NCBI RefSeq assembly: GCF_900105045.1
Contig: NZ_LT629739.1
Coordinates: forward strand, 3,782,001-3,846,000
DNA: 64,000 nt
Reading direction: 5' to 3'
DNA from: Brevibacterium picturae
GTDB lineage: Bacteria; Actinomycetota; Actinomycetes; Actinomycetales; Brevibacteriaceae
The translations under genes were made by a program, and so were the position numbers. Of this stretch, positions 17,582 through 26,356 are shown piece after piece. The notes under the pieces were generated by a model that was not told the DNA's origin, did no database searches, and worked only from the letters and a program-made list of their open reading frames with translations. How positions within the stretch are numbered: position 1 is the first letter of the stretch; each line of letters starts with the position of its first letter.

Positions 17582-18869
17582 CTGGCAGCTCCTCGTCGTA
17601 CAGCCACGGATGGACAACCTCGGCGAGGTCGCGGCCGGCCACACCGGAGATGCACTCGAGGAACTCTGAGGTCTCGACCGAGGAATGACGATGCTTCGTC
17701 GTCCACTCTGAGATCGCGGCGAAGAAGTCCTCGTCTCCGATCTCGAGCCGCAGCGCGTGCAGGCACAGTGCTCCGCGCTTGTACACACGGTCATCGAACA
17801 TGTCAGGACCACCCGGATCGCTGAGCACGAAGTCCTGCGGTTCGTCGGCGAGAGCCTCCCACCAGGTCTGCGCACACTCGTGCGCGCTGCTGCGTCCAGA
17901 CGCCTCGGACCACACCCACTCCGAATAGCAGGCGAAACCCTCGTTGAGCCAGATGTCGGACCAGCGTCGAGGCGTCAGCGAGTTTCCGAACCACTGATGG
18001 GCCATCTCATGGGCAACCAGTCGTTCGGCCTCCCACTCATCGCCCAGGTGGTTGGGACCCAACACCGACAGTGGTTGTGACTCAAGGGGGATCTCGAGCT
18101 CGTCGTCGGTCACGACCACGTCGTAGCGGTCGAAAGGGTACGGGCCGAAACGGTCGATGAACTCGTTCATCATGGAGTGCTGGACCCGCAGGCGCGTCGA
18201 CGCGGTGGCCCAATGCTCGCCCGCATGGAGCCCCAGGGGGACAGGGGAGGGCTCCGTGCCTTCCTCTGCGTCGATCTGGGTGTGCCGGTAGCGGCCGATC
18301 TGCACCGTGGCCAGGTACGTCGCCAGCGGCGTCAGGGACTCGTAGGTCCATGCTGTCCGTCCGGCCCTGCGGACCTTGTCGACGAGCTGCCCGTTGGACA
18401 CGACGGTGTATTCGGACTCGGTGAGTACCCGGATGCGGTACTTCGACTTGTCTGAGGGATGATCATTGCAGGGGAACCAGGTCGATGCGCCGACGGGCTG
18501 CCCGGCGACGAGGACTCCGTCTTCGAGTTCCTCCCAGCCGATGTCGCCCCAGGTCCCGATCGCGGGCTGCGGATTTCCGACATAGGCGACGTCGATGCGC
18601 ACCGGCTGGTTCTTCGGCAGGAGGTCGGTGGTCAGCCGCAGCTTCTTGCCCCGCGTCGAGTACCGAACCTTCTTGCCGTTGACGGTGGCCTTCGTGACTC
18701 GCAGACCTGTGAGATCGAGGAGGATCGTCTTCGTCTCCTCCAGCACTCGCCCCGTCAGGCTCGCACGTGCGGAGAGGCGGTTGGGCCCGATCCGATAGTC
18801 GAGGTCCAGGTCGTAGTGGTCGATGGTGAGGCCGGTGGTGCCGACGTCCGGTGTGTAGAGATCAAGCAT
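17571..18869 (-). CDS. M1 family zinc metallopeptidase (aminopeptidase N-like)
   Basis: 432 residues. The zinc-binding motif HEMAHQWFG (~287-295) is followed 18 residues later by the NEGFA glutamate, the gluzincin pattern. The usual GxMEN exopeptidase motif is replaced by an LEIPLESQPLS segment; the Glu is kept. The protein lacks a signal peptide and the long C-terminal domains of PepN, so it is a short, probably cytoplasmic M1 enzyme. I use the ATG at 18869, which follows a GAGGCGG site and overlaps the upstream synthetase stop by 8 bp. An in-frame start at 18971 would overlap it by 110 bp. Tight coupling to the Pls-like gene suggests a shared pathway. Confidence 0.88.
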   Translation of the reverse strand: MLDLYTPDVGTTGLTIDHYDLDLDYRIGPNRLSARASLTGRVLEETKTILLDLTGLRVTKATVNGKKVRYSTRGKKLRLTTDLLPKNQPVRIDVAYVGNPQPAIGTWGDIGWEELEDGVLVAGQPVGASTWFPCNDHPSDKSKYRIRVLTESEYTVVSNGQLVDKVRRAGRTAWTYESLTPLATYLATVQIGRYRHTQIDAEEGTEPSPVPLGLHAGEHWATASTRLRVQHSMMNEFIDRFGPYPFDRYDVVVTDDELEIPLESQPLSVLGPNHLGDEWEAERLVAHEMAHQWFGNSLTPRRWSDIWLNEGFACYSEWVWSEASGRSSAHECAQTWWEALADEPQDFVLSDPGGPDMFDDRVYKRGALCLHALRLEIGDEDFFAAISEWTTKHRHSSVETSEFLECISGVAGRDLAEVVHPWLYDEELPELA

Positions 18870-21800
18870 CGTGGTGCCGCCTCGCTGCTGTTTCGGGTTC
18901 GCCGGATCCGACGTCAGGAAGTTCTGGTGCATCCACCCAGGGTATGACAGGATTGCCGCTGAAATAGGCATGCGCCGGCACGAACTCTCCGCGCATCACC
19001 AGCGACGTCGCACCGACCGTGGCGTTCGTGCCCAGACTGGAGGCGGGCAGGATCACGCTGTTGGGTCCCAGTGTGGATCCCTCCTCCAGCTCAACGGAGT
19101 CCAAGCTCATCACCCGGTCGTGGAAGAGATGCGTCTGGACCACACAGCCGCGGTTGATCGTGGAGTTGTCGCCGAGGCTGACGAGGTCGGCTTCGGGCAG
19201 CCAATAGCTCTCACACCACACCCCGTGGCCGATCTTCGCCCCCATGGCACGCAAATACCACACGATGGCGGGCGTGCCCACCGCGTTCCGAGCGAACCAC
19301 GGTGCGGCGATGAGCTCGACGAAGCAGTCGGCGACCTCGTTGCGCCAGATGAACGACGACCAGAGGGGATGCTCGCCGGCCCTGATCGGACCGGCGCAGA
19401 TCCATTTGGCCGCGATCGCGAGTCCCGCCGCCACTGCACCGGCGGCCATCATCACGATGCCCGAGGTCAGCAGAGCGAGCCCGACAGAGGCCAGGAACGA
19501 TCCGCTCGATCCCGGCAGTCCGAGGAGGAACTCGATCGTGAGTACGACTGCGGCGATGAGTGCGCCGGCGACCATCACCGAGGTGATCCGCAGGGTCTCG
19601 AAGAAGGCGCGGGCCGATCTGACACCGAGCGTCGGCGCATAGGTCAGCGTCTCGTCGGCATCGACTGCTGCCCGGCGCAGCTGCACCGGGGGAGAGCCGA
19701 GCCAGGAGGAGCCCTTCTTCGCCTTCGCCGGGGCCGCTGACAGCACCGCCACCAGCGCGTTCTTGGGCACCCGTCGTCCCGGGGAGGCGATGCCCGAGTT
19801 GCCGAGGAAGGCGCGCTTGCCGACCTTCGCCCGGCCGGCACGCATCCACCCGTGGCCGAGCTCGTAGCTGGCCACCATGGTGTCGTCTGCCAGGAACGCA
19901 CCGGCGGCGATGGTCGTCATCGTGGGGACGAAGACCACCGTCGAGATCTCCGTGCCCGGCCCCACTTTCGCTCCGAGCAGTCGCAGCCACCACGGGGTGA
20001 GCATCGAGGCGTAGAGCGGGAAGAGAAGGTCCCTGGCCAGGTCGAGGAGTCTCTCCGTGGCCCACACGCGGTAGCCGCGAGCCGAGCGGACAGGGAACTC
20101 TCCCTCCTCCATGCCGATGGACAGGATCCGCACCGAGACCAGGATGAACAGTGCGGTGCAGACGAACCAGATGCAGGCGATGAGAGGGGACCAGGCCAGA
20201 ACGAGCCAGGGGGACTCGACGACGCCGATGCCCGAGACCGCGATCATGAGCGCCAGTCCCGGTACGGCCGCCAGATACGGCAGAGCGGCGTTGAGCTGGG
20301 AGCCCAGGGCGTAGAGCAGGAAAGGCAGCTTTCGGCGAGGAGGTGGAGCGGGCCAGCTCTTCTTGGCCTTGCCGATCCGGACAGCGGGGGAGCCCGAGTA
20401 GATCTGGTTCCTGCGCACCTTTCCAGTCACAGCAGAACCGGCCTCGACCAGGGCACCCTCACCGACCCGGGTGCCCGGCATCAATGTGGACCGGGCCCCG
20501 ATCGTCACGTCGGATCCCACATCGATGGTGCCGATGCGCAGCAGGTCACCGTCGACCCACCACCCCTTGAGATCGACCTCGGGTTCGATCGCGGCGCCCT
20601 CGCCCACAGTCAGGAAACCCGTCACCGGGGGAGCCGAGTGCAGATCCGCATCGGCCCCGATCCTGTTGCCCAGGAGCTTGCCATACCAGGTCACCCAGGG
20701 TGCGCTCGCCACCGAGACGGCCGCCGCGAGATCCGCGATGTGCTCGGCCAGCCACAGGCGCTTGTGTACCCACCCCGACCGCGGATAGTCACCCGGACGA
20801 ATGCCGAGCATCAGCGCACGCGCGGCGCCGGCGGAGATGAGCATACGCCCCCAGGCGGTGACGAAGACCGCGAACAGCGTGATGATCACCGGCCAGGGAG
20901 TGACAGGAAGGTCCGCGCCGAGGTTGCTGCCGAGGTTCGCGAGCACCATCGCGATGACGACCCACCTGACCCCGCCGAGGATGTGGACCGGCACCGCGAG
21001 CAGAGTCTGGAAGGCCTGCATCCCCCTCGACGTCCGAGTGATGGTCCGTCGTGGACGACCGGTGGTCGCCGCGGCTCCGTCGTCGGCGTGACACAGGGTC
21101 GAGAGCGCCCCGAAGCGCGAGTGGGCATAGACGTCGCCGACGGTGACGCTGGGATGCTGGGTCCTCACCCGTGAGACCAGCTGAGCGGCGGCAAGGGACC
21201 CGCCGCCGGCGGAGAAGAAGTCCGTGTCCCATCCGGGCCGCGACCCGAGCACCGCCGACCACTGCTCGGCGATCCATTCGACCTCGGGTGCGAAGGTCTC
21301 CGTACTGTCCTCGGCCTCGGCGACATCACCCATCGGCCAGGGCAGAGTATTGCGATCGACCTTGCCCGAGGTCTTCGTCGGCAGTTCGTCGATGAGCGCC
21401 AGCCGGGGCACCAGGGCAGCAGGCAGTTCGGCGCGCAGAGCCTGTTCCCACGCGGAGATGCGGTCCCCGGGATCCGCCGCACTCGACGCGATGTAGCCGA
21501 TGAGGATGTCGGTGCCCGCCGGGGTCTGCTTTACGGCCGCAGCACCACCCTCGACATCGGGCAGGGCCTGGAGGGCAGCGTCGATCTCACCGAGCTCGAT
21601 GCGGCGACCGGCAAGCTTGATCTGCTCATCGGCACGACCGACGAAGATGAGCCCCTGCCGGTCGCTGATGACGAGGTCACCCGAGCGATAAGCCCTCTCC
21701 CAGCCGAGGGTCGGCATCGGAGCATACTTCTCGGCGTCCTTGTCGGGATCAAGGTAGCGGGCCAGCCCGATTCCGCCGATGATGAGCTCACCGGTCTGGC

Positions 21801-22836
21801 CGTCGGCGACGGGAATTCCTTCCGCATCGACGACAGCCAGGGACCAGCCGTCCAGGGGCAGCCCGATCCGAACCGGCTCGGAACCGTCGAGCTGTGCTCC
21901 GCAGGCCACCACCGTCGCCTCGGTGGGGCCATAGGTGTTCCAGACCTCACGACTGTCATCGCTGAGCCGGCGCCCGAGCTCAGGAGGACAGGCCTCACCG
22001 CCGAAGATCAGGAGACGGACTGCGTCGAGACTGTCGGCCGGCCACAGCGCTGCCAAGGTGGGAACGGTCGAGACCACGGTGATGCCGCGTGAAGACAGCC
22101 AAGGACCCAGGTCCATCCCGGATTTCACCAGGGCACGAGGAGCTGGAACCAGGCACGCACCATGTCGCCAGGCCAGCCACATCTCCTCACAGCTGGCATC
22201 GAAGGCCACGGACAGACCGGCCAGCACCCGATCTCCCGGACCCAGCGGCTCGTCCTGGCAGAACATGGCCGCCTCGGCGTCGACGAACGCCGCCGCACTG
22301 CGATGTGAGACGGCGACACCCTTCGGCTTACCCGTCGAACCCGAGGTGAAGATGACCCAACAATCGTCGTCGGGGACCGGACGTCGCAGCTCTGAACTCG
22401 CCAGCGGACCCCGATCGGTACGGGACTCAATCGCCCTCTCGGCGGTGATGACGCCGGTGACGGCCGCCTCGGCGAAGACGGTGTGTGCCCGCTCATCGGG
22501 ATCGTCGACGTCGACGGGCACGTACGCCGCACCCAGCATCATCGTGGCCAGGATCGAGATGTAGAGATCGGACGAACCGGAGGGCACGCGGATGCCGACC
22601 TTGTCCCCTGGGCCGATTCCCGCCTCGGCCATCGTGAAAGCGAGATCACGGATCTCGATGATCAGTTCGGAATAGCTGAGGGCGCCTCGTCCGTCGTCGA
22701 TGGCGGGCTGATCGCCATGTGCTCCTGCGGTTTCCAAGAGGACGTCGATGAGTGTGCGGTCCTCACGGGGGCGCGAAGCTGCTGGGAACTGAGGCGAATG
22801 TATGGTCACAGGTCTTCCGAGTTGAGAGCGAAACAT
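18862..22836 (-). CDS. Pls/PosA-type membrane nonribosomal peptide synthetase (amino-acid homopolymer synthetase-like)
   Basis: 1324 residues. An adenylation domain (~25-500) shows FTSGSTGKPKG (163-173), NTYGPTEA (300-307), YRSGDL (383-388), GRRIELGEID (410-419) and catalytic Lys492 in TSGKVDR. A carrier domain follows with Ser547 in FFSAGGGSL. Then come about six membrane segments alternating with three left-handed beta-helix hexapeptide regions (~720-850, ~960-1100, ~1180-1310). No condensation HHxxxDG motif and no thioesterase are present. This order and length match epsilon-poly-L-lysine synthetase Pls (~1319 residues, from memory) and its PosA relatives. Substrate unknown; the reading of pocket residues D-A-E-S-I-G-T-V is approximate. 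Start ATG 22836 or GTG 22809 (GGAAG site). Confidence 0.87.
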   Translation of the reverse strand: MFRSQLGRPVTIHSPQFPAASRPREDRTLIDVLLETAGAHGDQPAIDDGRGALSYSELIIEIRDLAFTMAEAGIGPGDKVGIRVPSGSSDLYISILATMMLGAAYVPVDVDDPDERAHTVFAEAAVTGVITAERAIESRTDRGPLASSELRRPVPDDDCWVIFTSGSTGKPKGVAVSHRSAAAFVDAEAAMFCQDEPLGPGDRVLAGLSVAFDASCEEMWLAWRHGACLVPAPRALVKSGMDLGPWLSSRGITVVSTVPTLAALWPADSLDAVRLLIFGGEACPPELGRRLSDDSREVWNTYGPTEATVVACGAQLDGSEPVRIGLPLDGWSLAVVDAEGIPVADGQTGELIIGGIGLARYLDPDKDAEKYAPMPTLGWERAYRSGDLVISDRQGLIFVGRADEQIKLAGRRIELGEIDAALQALPDVEGGAAAVKQTPAGTDILIGYIASSAADPGDRISAWEQALRAELPAALVPRLALIDELPTKTSGKVDRNTLPWPMGDVAEAEDSTETFAPEVEWIAEQWSAVLGSRPGWDTDFFSAGGGSLAAAQLVSRVRTQHPSVTVGDVYAHSRFGALSTLCHADDGAAATTGRPRRTITRTSRGMQAFQTLLAVPVHILGGVRWVVIAMVLANLGSNLGADLPVTPWPVIITLFAVFVTAWGRMLISAGAARALMLGIRPGDYPRSGWVHKRLWLAEHIADLAAAVSVASAPWVTWYGKLLGNRIGADADLHSAPPVTGFLTVGEGAAIEPEVDLKGWWVDGDLLRIGTIDVGSDVTIGARSTLMPGTRVGEGALVEAGSAVTGKVRRNQIYSGSPAVRIGKAKKSWPAPPPRRKLPFLLYALGSQLNAALPYLAAVPGLALMIAVSGIGVVESPWLVLAWSPLIACIWFVCTALFILVSVRILSIGMEEGEFPVRSARGYRVWATERLLDLARDLLFPLYASMLTPWWLRLLGAKVGPGTEISTVVFVPTMTTIAAGAFLADDTMVASYELGHGWMRAGRAKVGKRAFLGNSGIASPGRRVPKNALVAVLSAAPAKAKKGSSWLGSPPVQLRRAAVDADETLTYAPTLGVRSARAFFETLRITSVMVAGALIAAVVLTIEFLLGLPGSSGSFLASVGLALLTSGIVMMAAGAVAAGLAIAAKWICAGPIRAGEHPLWSSFIWRNEVADCFVELIAAPWFARNAVGTPAIVWYLRAMGAKIGHGVWCESYWLPEADLVSLGDNSTINRGCVVQTHLFHDRVMSLDSVELEEGSTLGPNSVILPASSLGTNATVGATSLVMRGEFVPAHAYFSGNPVIPWVDAPELPDVGSGEPETAARRHHDA

Positions 22837-22888
22837 GGACGTCGGCCAACGGGCCGACTGTCATCGCCGGACACTCTATCTCGTCAAG

Positions 22889-22929
22889 GTGTCGCGAATG
22901 TGAACGATCACCGCAGCATGACGCGACAC
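22889..22929. promoter_or_regulatory. Inverted repeat between the Pls-like gene and the amidohydrolase
   Basis: GTGTCGCG (22889-22896) and CGCGACAC (22922-22929) are perfect 8-bp arms separated by 25 bp, centred in the 169-bp divergent spacer. The arm separation suits DNA looping between two half-sites or a stem in an RNA. It could coordinate the two diverging genes. Confidence 0.4.
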
Positions 22930-23005
22930 TGATGTCCGTGATAGATGTGAACCACGGGTATGAAGCACGTCACCCGAACGATTTTCAAAGACGAGGAGAG
23001 AGTCA

Positions 23006-24220
23006 ATGGTCACAGTCTTCAAGAATGCCAAGGTCTTCGACGGAACGCGGTTCCTGGTGGGGCAGCGAGACGTCGTCGTCGACGGGGGAGTGATCTCCGC
23101 AATCACCGAGGGCGGCCAGGGCTCACACGACGCCAGCGCCAGCTTCGTCGACTGCGCAGGCAAGACGCTCATTCCCGGCGTCATCGACTGCCACGTGCAC
23201 CTGATGAGCACAGGCGCCGGTGACTCCTCCACGTTCCATGACCCGTTCTCGCTGCAGTTCTACAACTCAGTGGCCCAGATGGAGAGGACGCTCAAGGGCG
23301 GGGTGACCACCGTCCGCGATGCGGGCGGCACCGACCTCGGCGCAAAGGTCGCGGTCGAGTCGGGCGTCGTCCGCGGACCTCGCATGTCGATCGCGGTCAA
23401 CATCATGTCCCAGACCGGCGGGCATGGTGACTTCCACCTGGTGTCGGGAGCGGACTCGCCGTTCATGGCTCCGCACCCTGGCCGGCCCTCAGGCGTTGCC
23501 GATGGGCTCGAGGGAGTGCAGCGCAAGACCCGGGAGCTGCTGCGGGCAGGTGCCGATCACATCAAGATCTGCTCGACCGGAGGCGTGCTCTCACCCCGGG
23601 ACGATCCCCGGCATTCCCAGTTCACCGAGGCGGAGATCGCCGTCATCGTCGCCGAGGCGGCATCCCAGGGCGCCCATGTCATGTCCCATGCCCAGGGCGC
23701 ACCAGGCATCAAGAATGCGGTGAGAGCCGGCGTGCGCTCCATTGAACACGGCATCTACCTCGACGACGAAGCCATCGACCTGATGCTCGCCAACGGCACG
23801 TTCCTGGTCCCGACCCTGCAGGCTCCTCAGGCAGTGATCAAGTCCGCCGAGGCGGGTTCGGCCCTACCGCAGTCCGTCGTCGACAAGGCCCATGCGGTCA
23901 TCGAAGCCCACTACGCGTCGATCGCGAGGGCCCATGAGGCCGGGATCAGGATTGCGATGGGCACCGATGCCGGCGTCGGGCCGCACGGTGAGAACCTTGA
24001 GGAGATCAGCCTGCTGGCCGGGGTCGGTCTCTCCACCGCCGAAGCATTGGCGGCGGGCACATCTGTCGCGGCCGAACTGCTTGGTCATGACGAGGTCGGT
24101 CGCATCGGTGAGGGCGCGCTCGCCGACCTCGTGGTCGTCGACGGCGACCTCAGCATCGAGGACGTCAGGGGAATCGAGGACCGCGTGAGTTCCGTGTATC
24201 AGGGCGGCGAACTCGTCTGA
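23006..24220 (+). CDS. Amidohydrolase family protein (imidazolonepropionase/prolidase-like)
   Basis: 404 residues of the metal-dependent amidohydrolase superfamily. The N-terminal beta-sandwich leads into IPGVIDCHVHLM, which carries the HxH metal ligands (~residues 58-60). Further ligands are visible in HIKICSTGGV (Lys), MSHAQG (His), SIEHGIYLDD (His) and AMGTDAGVGPHG (Asp), followed by TSVAAELLG and IGEGALADLVVVDGD. This resembles actinobacterial Xaa-Pro dipeptidase-type members that hydrolyse cyclic or acyl-amino-acid amides. A GAGGAGAGAG ribosome-binding site precedes the ATG. Divergent from the Pls-like gene. The substrate is unknown. Confidence 0.85.
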   Translation: MVTVFKNAKVFDGTRFLVGQRDVVVDGGVISAITEGGQGSHDASASFVDCAGKTLIPGVIDCHVHLMSTGAGDSSTFHDPFSLQFYNSVAQMERTLKGGVTTVRDAGGTDLGAKVAVESGVVRGPRMSIAVNIMSQTGGHGDFHLVSGADSPFMAPHPGRPSGVADGLEGVQRKTRELLRAGADHIKICSTGGVLSPRDDPRHSQFTEAEIAVIVAEAASQGAHVMSHAQGAPGIKNAVRAGVRSIEHGIYLDDEAIDLMLANGTFLVPTLQAPQAVIKSAEAGSALPQSVVDKAHAVIEAHYASIARAHEAGIRIAMGTDAGVGPHGENLEEISLLAGVGLSTAEALAAGTSVAAELLGHDEVGRIGEGALADLVVVDGDLSIEDVRGIEDRVSSVYQGGELV

Positions 24221-24239
24221 GACGGACAGCCGCGCAGTT

Positions 24240-24271
24240 GTGCACGTCAGCCGGCACGGGCTGACGTGCAC
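24240..24271 (+). terminator. Strong hairpin after the amidohydrolase
   Basis: GTGCACGTCAGCC (24240-24252) and GGCTGACGTGCAC (24259-24271) form a perfect 13-bp stem with a 6-nt loop, 20 bp after the stop codon. GC-rich sequence rather than a U-tract follows, as is common for actinobacterial terminators. Confidence 0.7.
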
Positions 24272-24290
24272 GGGGGCGCGAGGGCACCAG

Positions 24291-24323
24291 GTGAGGGAAG
24301 GCTGACCTCACTTGGCGTATAAT
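24291..24323 (+). promoter_or_regulatory. Promoter of the leader ORF and DedA-like gene
   Basis: TATAAT (24318-24323) is a perfect -10. Just upstream, GTGAGG (24291-24296) and CCTCAC (24306-24311) form an inverted repeat covering the -35 zone, a plausible repressor site. The predicted start of transcription falls on the GTG at 24330. Confidence 0.6.
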
Positions 24324-24329
24324 TGCGGT

Positions 24330-24380
24330 GTGAGCAATGGAAATCATCCGCACCGCGACGGAGTCAGTGATTCGCGATGA
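24330..24380 (+). CDS. Leaderless 16-codon leader ORF
   Basis: GTG at 24330 begins exactly 6 nt after the TATAAT -10. It runs 16 codons, rich in Asn, His, Asp, Ser and Arg, to a TGA at 24378-24380 that overlaps the ATG of the DedA-like gene (ATGA). The DedA start has no well-spaced ribosome-binding site (GGAG is ~13 nt away), so translation probably reaches it by re-initiation after this leader. The peptide itself is hydrophilic and has no recognised family; its role may be only coupling. Confidence 0.45.
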   Translation: MSNGNHPHRDGVSDSR

Positions 24381-24877
24381 ATCCTCTGGACTGGTCGTTT
24401 CCCATCGCCGTCACGTGGTTGATCCTCTTCGGCATCATTTTGGCCCGCGCGGGCGGAACCTTTCTGCTGGGACGGTTGGCGCGCAGGGGCTTTAGGAAGA
24501 TCGAACGCATCGACACGATCATGTCCGGACCGAAGTACCGCAAGGCTGAGGCCATGATCGAGCGGTGGGGTGCACCAGTGATCGTCGTCAGCTTCCTCAT
24601 GGTCGGAGTCCAGACCGTGCTCAACCTGGCGGCGGGCACCACCGGAATGAGCTACCGTCGCTACATTCCCGCGCTCGCCGTTGGCGGGTCGCTGTGGGCG
24701 CTCATCTATTCGACCGTCGGGCTCATCGGATTCAAGGCCATCGCCACCGCCTACAGCGCAGAGCCGGGGCTGACCGTCGGTGTCGGCTCCTGCTTCGTCC
24801 TGGCGATCATCGGGCTGGTCGTCGGTCTGAGGAAGAAGGACGACCGGTCCGAGACGCCCGTCGAGGATCGGGTCTGA
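24377..24877 (+). CDS. Small DedA-like (VTT domain) membrane protein
   Basis: 166 residues with about four hydrophobic segments. The segment RAGGTFLLGRLARRGF and the following MIERWGAPVIVVSFLMVGVQTVLNLAAGTTGMSYRRYIPALAVGGSLWALIYSTVG match the VTT/DedA pattern of a re-entrant loop with conserved Gly and Arg. DedA proteins act in membrane lipid flipping or proton-coupled processes. It is shorter than typical DedA (~200) and the call is by pattern. Start coupled to the 16-codon leader. Convergent with the sugar porter gene. Confidence 0.7.
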   Translation: MNPLDWSFPIAVTWLILFGIILARAGGTFLLGRLARRGFRKIERIDTIMSGPKYRKAEAMIERWGAPVIVVSFLMVGVQTVLNLAAGTTGMSYRRYIPALAVGGSLWALIYSTVGLIGFKAIATAYSAEPGLTVGVGSCFVLAIIGLVVGLRKKDDRSETPVEDRV

Positions 24878-24892
24878 ACCACCTCGGCGGGT

Positions 24893-26356
24893 TCAGCCTT
24901 GGGGGCGGGCCTCGAGATCTTCGGTCATGTCTTCGAGCTCGATTCCCTTCGTCTCGGGCACCTTCCACCAGACGAAGAAGAACGACAGCACCGCGAAGAA
25001 GGCGTAGAAGCCGTAGGCGAAGGTCAGACTGATATCGGCGAAGATCGGGAATGTCGTCGAGATGGCGAAGTTCGCGATCCACTGGGCCGCGGCGGCCACG
25101 GCCAGGGCGCCCGCGCGGATTCGGTTGGGGAACATCTCTCCCAGCAGCACCCACACCAGCGGGCCCCAGGTGGCGCCGAATCCGACGACGAACACATTCG
25201 CCGAGATCAGAGCGATGATCGACCACGGCGCGTCCAACTGGGCGCTGGTGGTGCCATCGGAGGCAGTGGCGAGTTCGGCGAATGAGAACGACACCGCCAT
25301 CATCGCCAGTGAGATCCCCATCAGGAACGAACCGGCCAAGAGCATCTTCCGACGCCCGACCCTGTCGACGAGAAGAATCGCCACGATCGTCACGACGATG
25401 TTCGTCACCGAGGTGATGACCGAGGTCAGAAGGGCGCTTGACTCGTCGAATCCGACCGACTTCCACAAGGTCGTGGAGTAGTAGAAGATGACATTGATGC
25501 CGACGAACTGTTGGAAGACAGACAGCAGGATGCCGATCCAGACGATCGGTCTGAGCCCGAAGCGTCTGCCGATGAGGTCCCTGAAGGACTCTTTGTCTTC
25601 CCGCCGGATCGAATCGCGGATCCGTTCGATGAGGGGATCGGTGTCGGTGACTCCTGTGAAGACACGCAGAACTCGAGCGGCCTCGTCCTCTCTGCCGCGG
25701 GCGACCAGGAACCGAGGGGATTCGGGAAGTCCCAGTGCCATGAGTCCGTAGACCAGGGCAGGAAGTGCCTCGATCATGAACATCCATCGCCAGGTCTCGA
25801 TCCCGAACCACAGCGGATCGGCGGCTCCGCCGGACAGTGATGCGAGGAGCGCATTCGACAGGAGAGCGGCGAAGATTCCGGTCACGATCGCCAGCTGCTG
25901 CAGCGAACCGAGGCGACCTCGTACGCGGGCGGGGGACACCTCGGCGATATAGGCCGGTGCGATGACGGAAGCGGCTCCCACGCCGAGCCCGCCCACCATG
26001 CGCCAGATGATGAGGTCCGTGACACCGAATGCCAGGCCCGAACCGATCGCAGAGGCGAAGAACAGAATCGCCGCGACGACCATGACAGGAAGCCTGCCGT
26101 ACCGATTGGCCAGGGAGCCGGCGAACCAGGCTCCGAGTGCGCACGCCAGCAGCGCCGACGAGACCGCAAAGCCCTTCAGGCCGGCACTGAGGGCGAACTC
26201 CTCGGCGAGGGCGTCGACGGCGCCGTTGATGACAGCTGTGTCGAAGCCGAAGAGGAATCCGCCCAGTGCGGCGGCCAGCGAGATTCCGACGATGCGGGAA
26301 TTCACCCGGTCTCTGCCGTGCAGTCTGCCGTCCGGTGATCGGTCGTTCTGGGTCAA
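24893..26356 (-). CDS. MFS sugar porter
   Basis: 487 residues, twelve transmembrane segments. Sugar-porter signatures are clear: GGFLFGFDTAVINGA in TM1, NRYGRLPVM after TM2, ESPRFLVARGREDEA before the central loop, QQFVGINVIFYYSTTLW in TM7 and VWWKVPETKGIELEDM at the C-terminus. It imports hexoses, pentoses or polyols with protons; the substrate is not predictable. I use a TTG at 26356 with an AGGAAGAGG site because it lies just before the conserved N-terminus. A longer in-frame extension to 26539 has unusual Arg-rich composition and is unlikely. Confidence 0.88.
   Translation of the reverse strand: MTQNDRSPDGRLHGRDRVNSRIVGISLAAALGGFLFGFDTAVINGAVDALAEEFALSAGLKGFAVSSALLACALGAWFAGSLANRYGRLPVMVVAAILFFASAIGSGLAFGVTDLIIWRMVGGLGVGAASVIAPAYIAEVSPARVRGRLGSLQQLAIVTGIFAALLSNALLASLSGGAADPLWFGIETWRWMFMIEALPALVYGLMALGLPESPRFLVARGREDEAARVLRVFTGVTDTDPLIERIRDSIRREDKESFRDLIGRRFGLRPIVWIGILLSVFQQFVGINVIFYYSTTLWKSVGFDESSALLTSVITSVTNIVVTIVAILLVDRVGRRKMLLAGSFLMGISLAMMAVSFSFAELATASDGTTSAQLDAPWSIIALISANVFVVGFGATWGPLVWVLLGEMFPNRIRAGALAVAAAAQWIANFAISTTFPIFADISLTFAYGFYAFFAVLSFFFVWWKVPETKGIELEDMTEDLEARPQG

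Noticed and set aside
19852..21174. 440-codon open frame on the plus strand inside the Pls-like gene
   Set aside because: Antisense to the membrane and beta-helix parts of the synthetase, with Arg/Gly/His/Pro-rich composition; a composition artefact.
18862..22836. Ordinary modular NRPS making a defined peptide
   Set aside because: There is no condensation domain, no second module and no thioesterase; the membrane/beta-helix half is that of Pls/PosA enzymes.
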